Source of the DNA: Pseudolysobacter sp964466115
GTDB taxonomy: Bacteria; Pseudomonadota; Gammaproteobacteria; Xanthomonadales; Rhodanobacteraceae
NCBI GenBank assembly: GCA_964466115.1
Contig: CAYXMH010000001.1
Location: forward strand, 257,981-321,980
DNA: 64,000 bases
Direction: 5' to 3'
Under the pieces are notes generated by a model. The model was not told the origin of the DNA, did not search any database, and was given only the letters and a program-made list of their open reading frames with translations. Of this stretch, positions 1 to 8,955 are shown one piece after another. Numbering within the stretch: position 1 is the stretch's first letter; each line of letters opens with the position of its first letter. Made by a program: the position numbers and the translations under genes.

Positions 1-381
1 TCGCAAGCTTATGACCAAGCACCTTCCGGATTGCCGCTGGTGCAATTTGCGGTGCAATGCGCACTGGAACGCCACTTTGACGGCGATCTCGCGTTGGAGT
101 TGATTGTCGATAAGATCGCCCATGCGCCCGCCACATTATTCCAGGTTCGCGAACGTGGGTTTATCCGAGAAGGTTTCCATGCCGACCTTGCCTTGATTGA
201 TTTGAAAACCGCACAAACGGTGCACCGCCAAGACGTGTTATCAAAATGCGGCTGGTCGCCGTTCGAAGGACAGACCTTTCGTTCCAGCATTGCTGCAACC
301 TGGGTGAACGGGCATCTCGCTTACCACGAAGGACGTGTGCAACCCTCGCCTCCCGGTCAACGTTTGGAATTCATGCGCTGA
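1..381 (+). CDS. pyrC: Dihydroorotase, C-terminal part (cut by window start)
   Basis: The reading frame is open from the first base and closes with TGA, so only about the last 126 residues are present. Dihydroorotase closes carbamoyl-aspartate to dihydroorotate in cytosolic pyrimidine synthesis. The visible part carries the C-terminal signature of the class I amidohydrolase-type enzyme: the ADLALIDL strand that follows the barrel, then KCGWSPFEG before a terminal segment with WVNGHLAYHEG. The zinc ligands lie in the missing N-terminal part and cannot be checked. An M23 peptidase gene follows 11 bases downstream in the same direction, an arrangement consistent with cotranscription. Other amidohydrolases such as allantoinase share the fold, but the CGWSPFEG segment favours dihydroorotase. 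Confidence 0.85.
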   Translation, partial: SQAYDQAPSGLPLVQFAVQCALERHFDGDLALELIVDKIAHAPATLFQVRERGFIREGFHADLALIDLKTAQTVHRQDVLSKCGWSPFEGQTFRSSIAATWVNGHLAYHEGRVQPSPPGQRLEFMR

Positions 382-392
382 TACCGTCACCC

Positions 393-1211
393 ATGACGTT
401 TGCCAAAAAAACCCTGGCGTTAATCTGTATATTTTTTTACCCCTTGGCGGTCTTATCTGCCGAGCATCGACTGAATCTTCCGAAATCCGTTGCCCAAGGC
501 GCGCTCGTTATCGGTCAAACCGAGCATGGCACGGAAGTTCGCTACAACAGCCATGCTTTGCGTGTTGGCGCCGATGGGGTTTTCGTCTTTGGCTTAGATC
601 GCGACGCACCAAGACAAGTCGAGCTTGATCTGCGCTTTCCCGATGGCGTAACGAAATCAGTGACCATGGCCGTTACCCAACGCAAATACGCAATCGAGCG
701 TGTCAACGGATTACCGCAACATACCGTTACCCCCGACCCGAAGCTCGCGGCGCGCATTGCACGCGAACAAACTGCTGTTGCCGTCGCCCGTCAACGCGAC
801 GATGCACGGGAAGATTTCCGCCACGGCTTCCAATGGCCCGCGCAAGGACGCATCAGCGGCGTCTACGGCAGCCAGCGCGTTGACAATGGTGTGGTCAAAT
901 CGCCGCATTATGGATTGGATATTGCACTACCCACCGGCACACCAATTCATGCCCCCGCAGCCGGCCTAATTACACTGGCCGAGCCGGATTTCGTCCTGAC
1001 CGGCGGTACCTTATTGGTGGACCATGGGTATGGCGTGACCTCATCTTTTCTCCATATGAGCCGATTAGACGTTAAGGCAGGCGATTACGTGACGCAGGGC
1101 CAAATCATCGGCGCCGTCGGTGCAACGGGTCGCGCCAGCGGCCCACACTTGCATTGGGGCTGCAACTGGTTTGACGTGCGATTGGATCCGGCTCTGCTGG
1201 CGCCGCGATAA
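393..1211 (+). CDS. Exported M23 family metallopeptidase (LytM-type)
   Basis: 272 residues. The N-terminus has a typical signal peptide (basic TFAKK, then a hydrophobic stretch ending VLSA-E), so the protein should act in the periplasm on peptidoglycan cross-links. The peptidase M23 domain occupies roughly residues 170-270 and shows the expected zinc and catalytic motifs: HYGLDIALPTGTPIHAPAAG, HGYGVTSSFLHMS and GPHLHWG. The ATG chosen gives the signal peptide at the very N-terminus; a longer frame upstream would overlap pyrC and bury the signal. The middle region (about 30-160) has no motif I recognise but matches the beta-rich spacer common in this family. Substrate specificity (endopeptidase or activator) cannot be read from the sequence. 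Confidence 0.88.
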   Translation: MTFAKKTLALICIFFYPLAVLSAEHRLNLPKSVAQGALVIGQTEHGTEVRYNSHALRVGADGVFVFGLDRDAPRQVELDLRFPDGVTKSVTMAVTQRKYAIERVNGLPQHTVTPDPKLAARIAREQTAVAVARQRDDAREDFRHGFQWPAQGRISGVYGSQRVDNGVVKSPHYGLDIALPTGTPIHAPAAGLITLAEPDFVLTGGTLLVDHGYGVTSSFLHMSRLDVKAGDYVTQGQIIGAVGATGRASGPHLHWGCNWFDVRLDPALLAPR

Positions 1212-1365
1212 CGTTAACAAAGTGTGAAATACACCACAAATTCACATGAACTTGTTCGCGTTTTAAGCAAGCATCCCAGCACTCAGTGGAAATGGATAAA
1301 AATGTATGCACGTGCAAAGGAAATTGCTAAGCTGACTTTGGTTCTTTCACGCGGGGACCCGTTCT

Positions 1366-3171
1366 ATGGAGCATTGCATAGTACGTTTCGTTAAGCCCAC
1401 GGTGGCGTGCGAAAGAGCGATGCTTTGGGTTTTTAACGCGGCAATTTGTGCGTTATTGTTGGCTACCTCCGCTTATGCGCAGCTCAGCCATAAACTCGAT
1501 ACTCTGCTAAATGACAGCTTCGATGGCATTGGTGGCGGCCCGAACAGCGACTCAGACGCTGCGCGATTTCTCGCCCAAAGCACGTTTGGCCCCACCTTAA
1601 CCGACATCCAGCATCTGCGGCAAATAGGCTACAACGCCTGGTTGGCTGAGCAGTTCACCGCACCCGCATCACACGAGCTTTCGTATCTGCAATGGGTGGC
1701 AACTTTACCCGCGGGCCAAAACACCGTAGACCAAAGAGAGCGCTTTAGCGCCTGGCTGATTAACGCGCTCGGAACACCCGATCCCAGCAATAACCATGTA
1801 GCCCCAAGCGATCAATTGCGCCAGCGTGTTGCATTCGCCTTGAGTGAAATTTTCGTGGTCTCCGATCGCAACGGCGCGCTTTACCAACAGCCGTTTTCGC
1901 TAGCCAGCTATTACGACCTATTGGCGGATGATGCATTTGGTAATTATCGACAGCTACTAACCGACGTAACGCTGCACCCGGCGATGGGCACCTATCTCAG
2001 CATGCTAGGCAATCAAAAGCTCGATCCTATAAAAAACACCCTACCAGATGAAAACTACGCGCGAGAAGTGCTGCAGCTGTTTTCGATCGGTCTTTTCATG
2101 CTCAGTACCGATGGTTCAATCATCCTAAGCAACGGTCATCCCGTCGCCACCTACGATCAAAGCGTCGTTAGCGCCTTTGCCCGGGTATTTACCGGCTGGA
2201 ACTTTCGCGACACCGGCGATGATCCCAGTTGTTCGGCCAATTACGATTTTTGCTATCCCTTCAACGCCGGTCGACCGGCCTGGCGCCTCCCGATGCAAGC
2301 GGTCGAAGCGTATCACGACACCGCGGCCAAGAATTTATTGGTTTACTCAGGGGTAGCCAATGGCGGTGTGTTGCCGCCCAACGCCTCTGCGCAGAGCGAT
2401 CTGGATGCCGCTCTCGACATTGTTTTTAATCACCCCAATGTCGGGCCCTTTATCGGCAAGCAATTGATTCAGCGTTTGGTTACCAGCAACCCAAGCCCGG
2501 CCTATGTGCAACGCGTGGCGCAAGCATTCAACAACAATGGCTTGGGTATACGCGGCGATTTGCGATCGGTAGTAAGCGCCATTCTGCTCGATCCGGAAGC
2601 ACGCTATGGTCAATGGCGATCGCCCGATACATTCGGGAAATTGCGCGAGCCCATGCTGAAACTCACACATATGTGGCGTGTGATGGGCGCCTATTCCACC
2701 AACGGCCGCTTTGATATGTCGATTGCGGACCCAGCCGCCGAATACGGCGAAATGCCGCTACGTGCGCCTTCGGTATTCAATTTCTTTCGCCCGGATTTTC
2801 AGCAGCCCGGCGAGGTCAGCAACCTCGGCCTGGTGTCTCCGGAATTTCAAATCGTCACTCCAATCCTGATCACCAGTGCACCCAATGATATACAAATGCG
2901 CATTTTTGAATTTTATGCAGGAAACCCCTATAGCTACGCGAATCTCCCCGCGTCCATCGTCATGGACGAAACCAGCGGTTTGGCGGCGAACCCCGAGCAG
3001 CTGCTCAATCGTTTCAGTTTGTTGTTTTTGTCCCAGCAGATGTCGCCGTTCATGCACCAAACACTGATCGATCAACTGAACGCCACACCGAACAACAATG
3101 GCGGCCGCGATCGCGTCGGTCAAACGCTATACCTGATCTTAACCTCACCCGAATACTCGGTGCAGAAATAA
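1366..3171 (+). CDS. Secreted DUF1800 family protein
   Basis: 601 residues. The body matches the DUF1800 family: ARFLAQSTFGPT near the start, NYAREVLQLFSIGLF in the middle and LREPMLKLTHMWRV, RAPSVFNFFRPDF towards the end. The biochemical role of this family is not established; it is very often encoded directly before a DUF1501 protein, as here. The chosen ATG has a GGGGA eight bases upstream but yields a long signal region; an ATG at 1420 would give a compact 21-residue signal peptide ending SAYAQ, though its AAGAG lies too close. The mature protein begins with a segment LLNDSFDGIGGG that resembles the G-F tails found on other exported proteins in the window. Start is uncertain, family is firm. 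Confidence 0.88.
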   Translation: MEHCIVRFVKPTVACERAMLWVFNAAICALLLATSAYAQLSHKLDTLLNDSFDGIGGGPNSDSDAARFLAQSTFGPTLTDIQHLRQIGYNAWLAEQFTAPASHELSYLQWVATLPAGQNTVDQRERFSAWLINALGTPDPSNNHVAPSDQLRQRVAFALSEIFVVSDRNGALYQQPFSLASYYDLLADDAFGNYRQLLTDVTLHPAMGTYLSMLGNQKLDPIKNTLPDENYAREVLQLFSIGLFMLSTDGSIILSNGHPVATYDQSVVSAFARVFTGWNFRDTGDDPSCSANYDFCYPFNAGRPAWRLPMQAVEAYHDTAAKNLLVYSGVANGGVLPPNASAQSDLDAALDIVFNHPNVGPFIGKQLIQRLVTSNPSPAYVQRVAQAFNNNGLGIRGDLRSVVSAILLDPEARYGQWRSPDTFGKLREPMLKLTHMWRVMGAYSTNGRFDMSIADPAAEYGEMPLRAPSVFNFFRPDFQQPGEVSNLGLVSPEFQIVTPILITSAPNDIQMRIFEFYAGNPYSYANLPASIVMDETSGLAANPEQLLNRFSLLFLSQQMSPFMHQTLIDQLNATPNNNGGRDRVGQTLYLILTSPEYSVQK

Positions 3172-3182
3172 AGGAGCGCGCC

Positions 3183-4604
3183 GTGAATTGCAGTCGCCGA
3201 CAATTTTTAAACCAAAGCATCTGCGCAGCGCTTGGTGGAGTTAGCCTGTATTCGGGCCTGGGTAATTTGCAACTGGTAGCTGCCGCGGCCCGTGCCACCA
3301 AGACTTTTAGTGACTATAAAGCCTTGGTTTGCATTTATCTTGATGGCGGCAATGACAGCCTCAATATGGTCATGCCGAAAGCCGGCTACTACTCCACGTA
3401 TTTGGCCACTCGTGGTAACCAGGCGCAGGGTGGATTAGCGCTAAGCCAAGATTCCATCATTGCCCTTAATTCAAGCAGTACCGTCAGCACCACCGACGCA
3501 GCGGACGATGGCCTTTACGGCCTGCACCCGTCCATGTCTGGATTGGCCGAGTTATTCAATAACGGCCATGCGGCCATCGTCGCAAACACTGGCACCTTGC
3601 TCGATCCAATCACTCAATCCGATTACCGGGCCGTCGGCAATAATGGCAGACGCATACCGCCGCAGCTATATGCGCACAATGAGCAAATCACCTACTGGCA
3701 AACTTCCCGGCCGGATGACGACAGCGCTAACGGCTGGGGCGGACGCATCGCCGATTTGTTGTATTCGCAAAATGCCAACCAACAATTGTCGATGAATATC
3801 TCGCTTTCCGGCATCAATACATTCGAGCGTGGCGCGTTGGTCGATCAGTACGTCATGAACGAAAGCGGCGTGCTGGCCTTGCGCTTGTTTCGCATGAACA
3901 GCGCCGGCACTAGCGCATTCGATGCGCTAAGGGCGCAAGGCACTCAAGCGCATGTGCTGGAGCGCGCACACAGCGGGGCCGTCAATACCGCCATAAACAA
4001 CTACAGCATCGTTAACGATGCGTTGGCGCAGTCGCCAGCGGGGTTAACTTCCAACTTCCCTGCTACCAACTTGGCCAGCCAATTGGCGATGGTCGCCAAA
4101 CTCATTAGCGTGCGCAGCAATTTGAACATGAGCCCGGGCCGGCAAATTTTTTTCGTTCGGTTGTCCGGTTTCGATACCCACAACAACCAACTCGACACCC
4201 ACAACACAATCTTGAGCGATCTTTCGGCAAGCTTGAAGGCGTTCTACGACGCCACCGTTGCCATGGGCATCGCCAATTCGGTGACTGCATTCACGATTTC
4301 CGAGTTTGGGCGAAATCTCGCGCATAACAGCGATGGCACGGACCACGGCTGGGGCGCCCATCATTTTGTGGTGGGTGGCGCAGTAGCCGGGCAACGAATT
4401 TACGGGCGTATGCCAAGCTTATTAGCACCGGCTTTGGGCACCAACCCGGACGATGCCGGTTACGGACAGATCATACCCACCACCGCGGTCGATCAATACG
4501 CGGCGACCTTAGCCAGTTGGTACGGCGGCAACGGTTTTCCGATTGCCACGGTTTTTCCAAATCTTTCGCGCTTTGCAACGCCCAATCTTGGATTTTTAAG
4601 CTGA
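3183..4604 (+). CDS. DUF1501 family protein with Tat-type signal
   Basis: 473 residues, GTG start supported by AAAGGAG six bases upstream, 11 bases after the DUF1800 stop. The N-terminus CSRRQFLNQSI followed by a hydrophobic stretch is a twin-arginine export signal, so the protein is probably exported folded. Family features: VCIYLDGGNDSLNMVMP near residue 45, LHPSMSGLAELFNNG, the middle segment FFVRLSGFDTHNNQ, and TISEFGRNL with DHGWGAHHFVVGGA near the end, which are the conserved acidic/histidine blocks of this alkaline-phosphatase-like (sulfatase-fold) family. Enzymatic activity is unproven. It forms an operon with the DUF1800 gene before it and the cupredoxin gene after it. Confidence 0.9.
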   Translation: MNCSRRQFLNQSICAALGGVSLYSGLGNLQLVAAAARATKTFSDYKALVCIYLDGGNDSLNMVMPKAGYYSTYLATRGNQAQGGLALSQDSIIALNSSSTVSTTDAADDGLYGLHPSMSGLAELFNNGHAAIVANTGTLLDPITQSDYRAVGNNGRRIPPQLYAHNEQITYWQTSRPDDDSANGWGGRIADLLYSQNANQQLSMNISLSGINTFERGALVDQYVMNESGVLALRLFRMNSAGTSAFDALRAQGTQAHVLERAHSGAVNTAINNYSIVNDALAQSPAGLTSNFPATNLASQLAMVAKLISVRSNLNMSPGRQIFFVRLSGFDTHNNQLDTHNTILSDLSASLKAFYDATVAMGIANSVTAFTISEFGRNLAHNSDGTDHGWGAHHFVVGGAVAGQRIYGRMPSLLAPALGTNPDDAGYGQIIPTTAVDQYAATLASWYGGNGFPIATVFPNLSRFATPNLGFLS

Positions 4605-5054
4605 ATGATTCGCGCAAATGTTTTTCGATTGTCTATCGGCCTGCTGATGCCTATGACGTTAGCGCACGCCAGTACGTCACCTACGATAAACGGCTGTGTT
4701 TTAAACACAGCCACAGACTGGAGCGGCCAATCCATGGTGACGATAAATTTCGGCAACACATTCGGTTTAACGTATTCACCCGCCTGCGTGCAGATAGATC
4801 CAGGCACGCAAATAACCTTTAGTGGCTTATTTGCCAGCCACAGTTTGCGTGGCGGCAGTGTTGTTGGCGGCGTGGAGATCGAGGATTTCACCAGCCCCAT
4901 CCCGTCTCAGGATACGGGCATGACGAGAACGTTCCCAATCACACGGCAAGGTATGTTCGGCTATTACTGCTTAGCGCACGGTGCAAGCGATAACATGTAT
5001 GGTGCCGTGATCGTCGGCCATGAGCTGCTTTTCGTCGATGGTTTTGGTGATTGA
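4605..5054 (+). CDS. Small exported cupredoxin-like (plastocyanin-fold) protein
   Basis: 149 residues. The start codon directly follows the stop of the DUF1501 gene with no spacer and no ribosome site of its own, which suggests translational coupling. A signal peptide ends near LAHA-S. The C-terminal half looks like a type 1 copper protein: a histidine in FASHSLRGG and the cluster YYCLAHGASDNMYG, giving Cys-x2-His-x5-Met, close to the plastocyanin arrangement Cys-x2-His-x4-Met. Copper binding and electron transfer are therefore likely but inferred. The chain ends in LLFVDGFGD, one of five similar short tails on exported proteins here. The next gene converges on it with only 20 bases between. 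Confidence 0.78.
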   Translation: MIRANVFRLSIGLLMPMTLAHASTSPTINGCVLNTATDWSGQSMVTINFGNTFGLTYSPACVQIDPGTQITFSGLFASHSLRGGSVVGGVEIEDFTSPIPSQDTGMTRTFPITRQGMFGYYCLAHGASDNMYGAVIVGHELLFVDGFGD

Positions 5055-5074
5055 GCGCGACCTCGTACCCTCGT

Positions 5075-8000
5075 CTAGTTGCAGTTGCGATCGATCAACG
5101 TGGTAAGCCGCGTTAACGCCAAACTGCCGGCACTAAACCCCGCCGCGGTTGGCACCCAATTGACGCTGGCGTGATCCGCATCGGCGAATTGAAACGTCGC
5201 CGTACCCCAAGCGTCCCGGGTCACTTGCGCTGCATCAAACGCGGGTGGAAATTGCCCACCGTGCGTGCTGTAAAACGACACGGTCGCGTGATCGCCTTCG
5301 ATCGGACCGGTACCCACCAAGTACAACTGCGCCCCATGGTTGTAGTTGTACCATATGACCAACACGCTGCGCTGGTCATTGATGGTAATGACTTCCAGCT
5401 CAAACCCATGGCCGTTTTGTTCCGGGTTGTACCAACTGCCGCTGTGGCACGCACGAACCTGCGCACCGGCTGGATCAGCGGACGGTGTTAATACCGGGGC
5501 AATCGGGATTAAGTCGATCCCGCCATCATTGAACCCCGCGTAACTGCTGCTCCATTGGGCGTGCACGGCGCTGGCCGAAGCAAACGTCAAATCCAACGTC
5601 CCCCACGCTGCGGTTTGCACGGCTGCCGCTTGAAAATCCGGCGGAAAATTCGCGCCCGTGGTAATCAACAGCGGCATATGCACCTGATTGCCCTGCACCG
5701 TTCCAACCCCGTACAGCCAACGCTGTTCGCCATTGAGGTACACATACCAACTGACAAACAACGACGGCACGCCGTTGACGGTTAAATACTCAAACACCAT
5801 CCCATGGCCGCTCTGCTGGGCGTTGAACCAGCTCGCGGTGACCTGGCTGTCGATGACATACGATTCATTCGCGCTATAGCTGCGCGCGATCGTGGTGGTA
5901 TGGCCGGCATGATCGCGAACGCTCACCGTGAACGTTGCGTTCTCAGCTAACGTTACCGCGCGCGGCAGCGGGATAGTTAAGATCGTACCTTGTGCGTCAA
6001 GCGTGTGTCCGGCCGCCAGATTGGTTCCAGCCGATACTGCACCCAGCGCGCAATCGCAGGTCACCACCAAACTGCTGGGATCCACGCCGCTGTCGGTGTC
6101 AAACGCGGATATCTCCAAATTACTGAAAGAACCCAAGCTGCGCGCCTTGGTCAGCGAAGGACTTAACACCAAGGTCGGTCGCCAATCGTCTTCCAAAAAT
6201 CCCCACTTCGTTGCGAACTCAATCGGCGCACCCAAATCAATCCAACGGCTTAGCGTAACTTTCTCATTGTTCGTCATACCCGTCACACCAATGCCGTCCG
6301 GATGCGACATGGAACCCGCATAATCCAAGTCATCGCTGCGATCGCCATTCGCACGGCCGTCCAAACGCTCACCCCAAATCTTCCAGATCAGCAGACTTTG
6401 CCGCGATTGGAACGCACGCACATAATGCGTGAGTTGCGGCTCTTCGTACCCGCCACCGCCTGGCGCTGCGGGTGAATAGACCGCATCGCTGTCGCGGATC
6501 AATCGGTAATAAGCGCCGGGAAAACCATTTATGGTCGAGGTATTGGATGCCAAAGGCAAACCCGCCGCTGGATTGGCGGCACTGTGGCACATCACGCAAC
6601 GCGCTTGCAGGATCGGTACGATGTCGCGGAAATACTCCACCGTGGTCTGCGGCACCGATAACGTGTTCAGGCCCGTTGCGCCCGCCGCATCCACCGTCAG
6701 CAACGGCGTTGTGTGCGCCAAATCCAGTACGTTGTAGTTCGATTGTGCTGCCGCGGTGGCCGAAAAATCCAACGGACTCTTGCTGTGCGCGTGGCACCCG
6801 CCGCAATCGTAACGCGCTTCACCCGGGCGTACCTGATGCCAGGTCTGTGCCATGTTCAGCACCATACCGCGCTTATCAATCGCTTGAAACGTCACCGAGG
6901 TGTCGGCCGGAATCTTCGCCAGAAAACTGGTGTCCGCAGCCGTACTGCCATCCGGCATCAGCACCGTGGGATTACCCGCTTTGCGCACCGGTACTTCGCC
7001 CAAAATCCGCATGCGCTCCCCGCCCACCACGTAAAATTGCGACTGCGTGTCCGGATAGCTGCGGTCCGTCTGCGCTTGTTGCGTCAACACGCGCACCGCG
7101 TAGATGTCGTTGTCGCTGTAAATACCAGCGTCTCCGCCCTGGTGCACCCAGCGATACAGTTGCTCCGATGTCTGGTTAAACGGATCCCGATCGGTGATGT
7201 ACGAAAATGGCGAAAGCGCTTGCTCCGTATCCCGCCACGTCATCGATGACGTACCAATACGACCGAACGGTTCGCCGGGTACCAGATGCTCCGCGCTAAT
7301 ATCTCCATCGTTCAGTTCATGCCAAGTCGCCGGTTCAGCAACACCATACAATTGCTGGTAGGTGACAACCGGGCGCGGCCACTGCAAATTATAGGAATCC
7401 TCGGCCAAGATGGTCTGTAACTGCGGGGGCCGACCCGCCACGCTTGATGCGGGCACGGGAATCGCCGCACCGTCCGGCAGGATCACGATTTCGCCGTGAT
7501 ACCACGGGAAATCCACCCCCGATCCCACATAAATGCCGTTGTGATTGGACGGCCCTGGCGAATACACCGCCAACAAATCGGCCTTGCTCGGATCGCCATA
7601 CGCGCTCGGCGTAGCCGCCGGATGCGTGAATTTGCCGCGGCGTGCGCTCGTCGCGCAGGTCGCCAACGGGGCGGAGGCATAGGGATTGTCCTCATGCCCC
7701 GGACACGGGGCCGGGTAATCATCCGGGGTTGTAAACGGCGTTAACTTGATTTGACCGGCCGGTTCGAACGGTACCACGCCGCTCTCGGGGGATGGATCAG
7801 CCGTCCCTGTTGGCCCATGCGGCAAGGGGTAACGAATCAAATCCCCAAATCCGTTGTTATTGAAATTGTAATAGCGCGTGACGACCAGATCCCCACCCGG
7901 CATCTGCGTCATAAAATGATGCACCAGGGCGAATTCGGAAAACCCCGATAAACTGCTCCAGCTGCGTCCATCCGGACCGATCACCCACAGCGCAAACTGC

Positions 8001-8803
8001 CGTGAGTCGCGGATGCCTTGCTCTTCCCAACTCGAAAACGCGATGCGTCCGTCCAACAAGATCTGCGGATGCAGCGCCATCGCCAAATTGAGATGTCCGA
8101 TCAACTCCACATTGCGGCCATCGTCGTCCATGCGAAACAGCTGCAATACGCGTTGCACCGCACTCATTCCCTTCGGCGGCAGGAAATTGTTGCGCGTCGA
8201 GGTAAAAACGATTTGGCCGCCCGGAGCAAACGTCGCGCCGGTGTTGAACACGCCCACCCGCGGATAGTTGCTGCCGCTGTCGGCCGAATTAAAGGTCGCG
8301 CCATTCCCAGTGTTAGGGGTAAATTCCTGGTGCGTCAACCGCACCAATTGATGCGTTTGCAAGTTTAACTTGTACAAATCAGCGCCTTTATACGATAAAC
8401 CATCGCGCTGACCGTTTAAATTGGTCAGATCGTGGTACCACGTGAACACCACCCATTTCGCGTCGAACGAGATGTTCGGGTCCGACACACTGCCCGCCGA
8501 TAACGGGGTGCCGGACGGCGTATCCACTTGGTTGCGGTACGTTTCCAGCGGAAACACCACTTCACGCGCACCGGAGGGATGCAGCACCATCAACTGCGCT
8601 CCCGCGTCGGGGATTAACGGGCGCACCGTATCCGGCCAAACCGTGTTGTTGCTGCTTCCCGTAGCGCCTTTGTAGGCCGCGCGCACGTATACCAAATCGT
8701 ACGGCAGCGCATGCACCGTATCGGCTTGCGCCGGTTGCCATAAAAACCCAAAACCTGCGCAGACCACAAAAAATCGCGATAGCCCTTTGAGCCTTTGTGA
8801 CAT
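5075..8803 (-). CDS. Large exported di-haem HzsA-related protein, long copy
   Basis: 1242 residues from an ATG with a strong GGGAGGG five to six bases upstream; a further in-frame start 45 bases upstream would place 15 polar residues before the signal peptide (ends PAQA-D), so I reject it. The N-terminal ~600 residues contain beta-propeller-like segments (ISFDAKWVVFTWYHD, GQIVFTSTRNN). Two class I haem sites follow, CGGCH at 667-671 and CVMCH at 736-740, the layout of proteins annotated as HzsA-related (hydrazine synthase alpha-like); nothing else here suggests anammox chemistry. An Ig-like domain follows at about 900-985, then two tandem ~130-residue beta domains starting SWFNAQQSGHG and SWYNPEQNGHG. 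Most of the gene is duplicated exactly at 35992-38761. Confidence 0.85.
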   Translation of the reverse strand: MSQRLKGLSRFFVVCAGFGFLWQPAQADTVHALPYDLVYVRAAYKGATGSSNNTVWPDTVRPLIPDAGAQLMVLHPSGAREVVFPLETYRNQVDTPSGTPLSAGSVSDPNISFDAKWVVFTWYHDLTNLNGQRDGLSYKGADLYKLNLQTHQLVRLTHQEFTPNTGNGATFNSADSGSNYPRVGVFNTGATFAPGGQIVFTSTRNNFLPPKGMSAVQRVLQLFRMDDDGRNVELIGHLNLAMALHPQILLDGRIAFSSWEEQGIRDSRQFALWVIGPDGRSWSSLSGFSEFALVHHFMTQMPGGDLVVTRYYNFNNNGFGDLIRYPLPHGPTGTADPSPESGVVPFEPAGQIKLTPFTTPDDYPAPCPGHEDNPYASAPLATCATSARRGKFTHPAATPSAYGDPSKADLLAVYSPGPSNHNGIYVGSGVDFPWYHGEIVILPDGAAIPVPASSVAGRPPQLQTILAEDSYNLQWPRPVVTYQQLYGVAEPATWHELNDGDISAEHLVPGEPFGRIGTSSMTWRDTEQALSPFSYITDRDPFNQTSEQLYRWVHQGGDAGIYSDNDIYAVRVLTQQAQTDRSYPDTQSQFYVVGGERMRILGEVPVRKAGNPTVLMPDGSTAADTSFLAKIPADTSVTFQAIDKRGMVLNMAQTWHQVRPGEARYDCGGCHAHSKSPLDFSATAAAQSNYNVLDLAHTTPLLTVDAAGATGLNTLSVPQTTVEYFRDIVPILQARCVMCHSAANPAAGLPLASNTSTINGFPGAYYRLIRDSDAVYSPAAPGGGGYEEPQLTHYVRAFQSRQSLLIWKIWGERLDGRANGDRSDDLDYAGSMSHPDGIGVTGMTNNEKVTLSRWIDLGAPIEFATKWGFLEDDWRPTLVLSPSLTKARSLGSFSNLEISAFDTDSGVDPSSLVVTCDCALGAVSAGTNLAAGHTLDAQGTILTIPLPRAVTLAENATFTVSVRDHAGHTTTIARSYSANESYVIDSQVTASWFNAQQSGHGMVFEYLTVNGVPSLFVSWYVYLNGEQRWLYGVGTVQGNQVHMPLLITTGANFPPDFQAAAVQTAAWGTLDLTFASASAVHAQWSSSYAGFNDGGIDLIPIAPVLTPSADPAGAQVRACHSGSWYNPEQNGHGFELEVITINDQRSVLVIWYNYNHGAQLYLVGTGPIEGDHATVSFYSTHGGQFPPAFDAAQVTRDAWGTATFQFADADHASVNWVPTAAGFSAGSLALTRLTTLIDRNCN

Positions 8804-8906
8804 ACACCCTCCCTCGGTCTCGCCGCTCGCCCTGTTTTTGCTACTCAAACACTCTACAAAAAGCAGGCCGAGTCACTACATACTCAAACGTATGACAAAA
8901 CCGTGC
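6137..8906. repeat. Direct repeat, copy A (about 2.77 kb, identical to 35992-38761)
   Basis: This block and the block at 35992-38761 run at a constant offset of 29,855 bases with no indel, and I found no mismatch in the stretches compared or in their translations. It spans most of the HzsA-related coding region, the ribosome site and about 100 bases upstream of the start. Both edges are abrupt: beyond the left edge the two genes are still homologous but clearly diverged; beyond the right edge there is no clear similarity. Confidence 0.92.
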
Positions 8907-8955
8907 ACTGAATCGCGATTTTGCTACACATTGCATGCGCTCGGCTCACGACGAC

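Noticed and set aside
6472..7179. A 235-residue plus-strand frame, repeated exactly at 36327-37034
   Set aside because: It lies opposite the HzsA-related genes, has the Pro/Arg/Cys-rich content of an antisense frame, no ribosome site, and is duplicated only because the repeat is.
5075..8803. HzsA-related proteins as evidence of anammox hydrazine synthesis
   Set aside because: Only similarity of the propeller-plus-haem layout is seen; no partner subunits (hzsB/hzsC) or hydrazine dehydrogenase genes are in the window, and the rest of the gene content is gammaproteobacterial.
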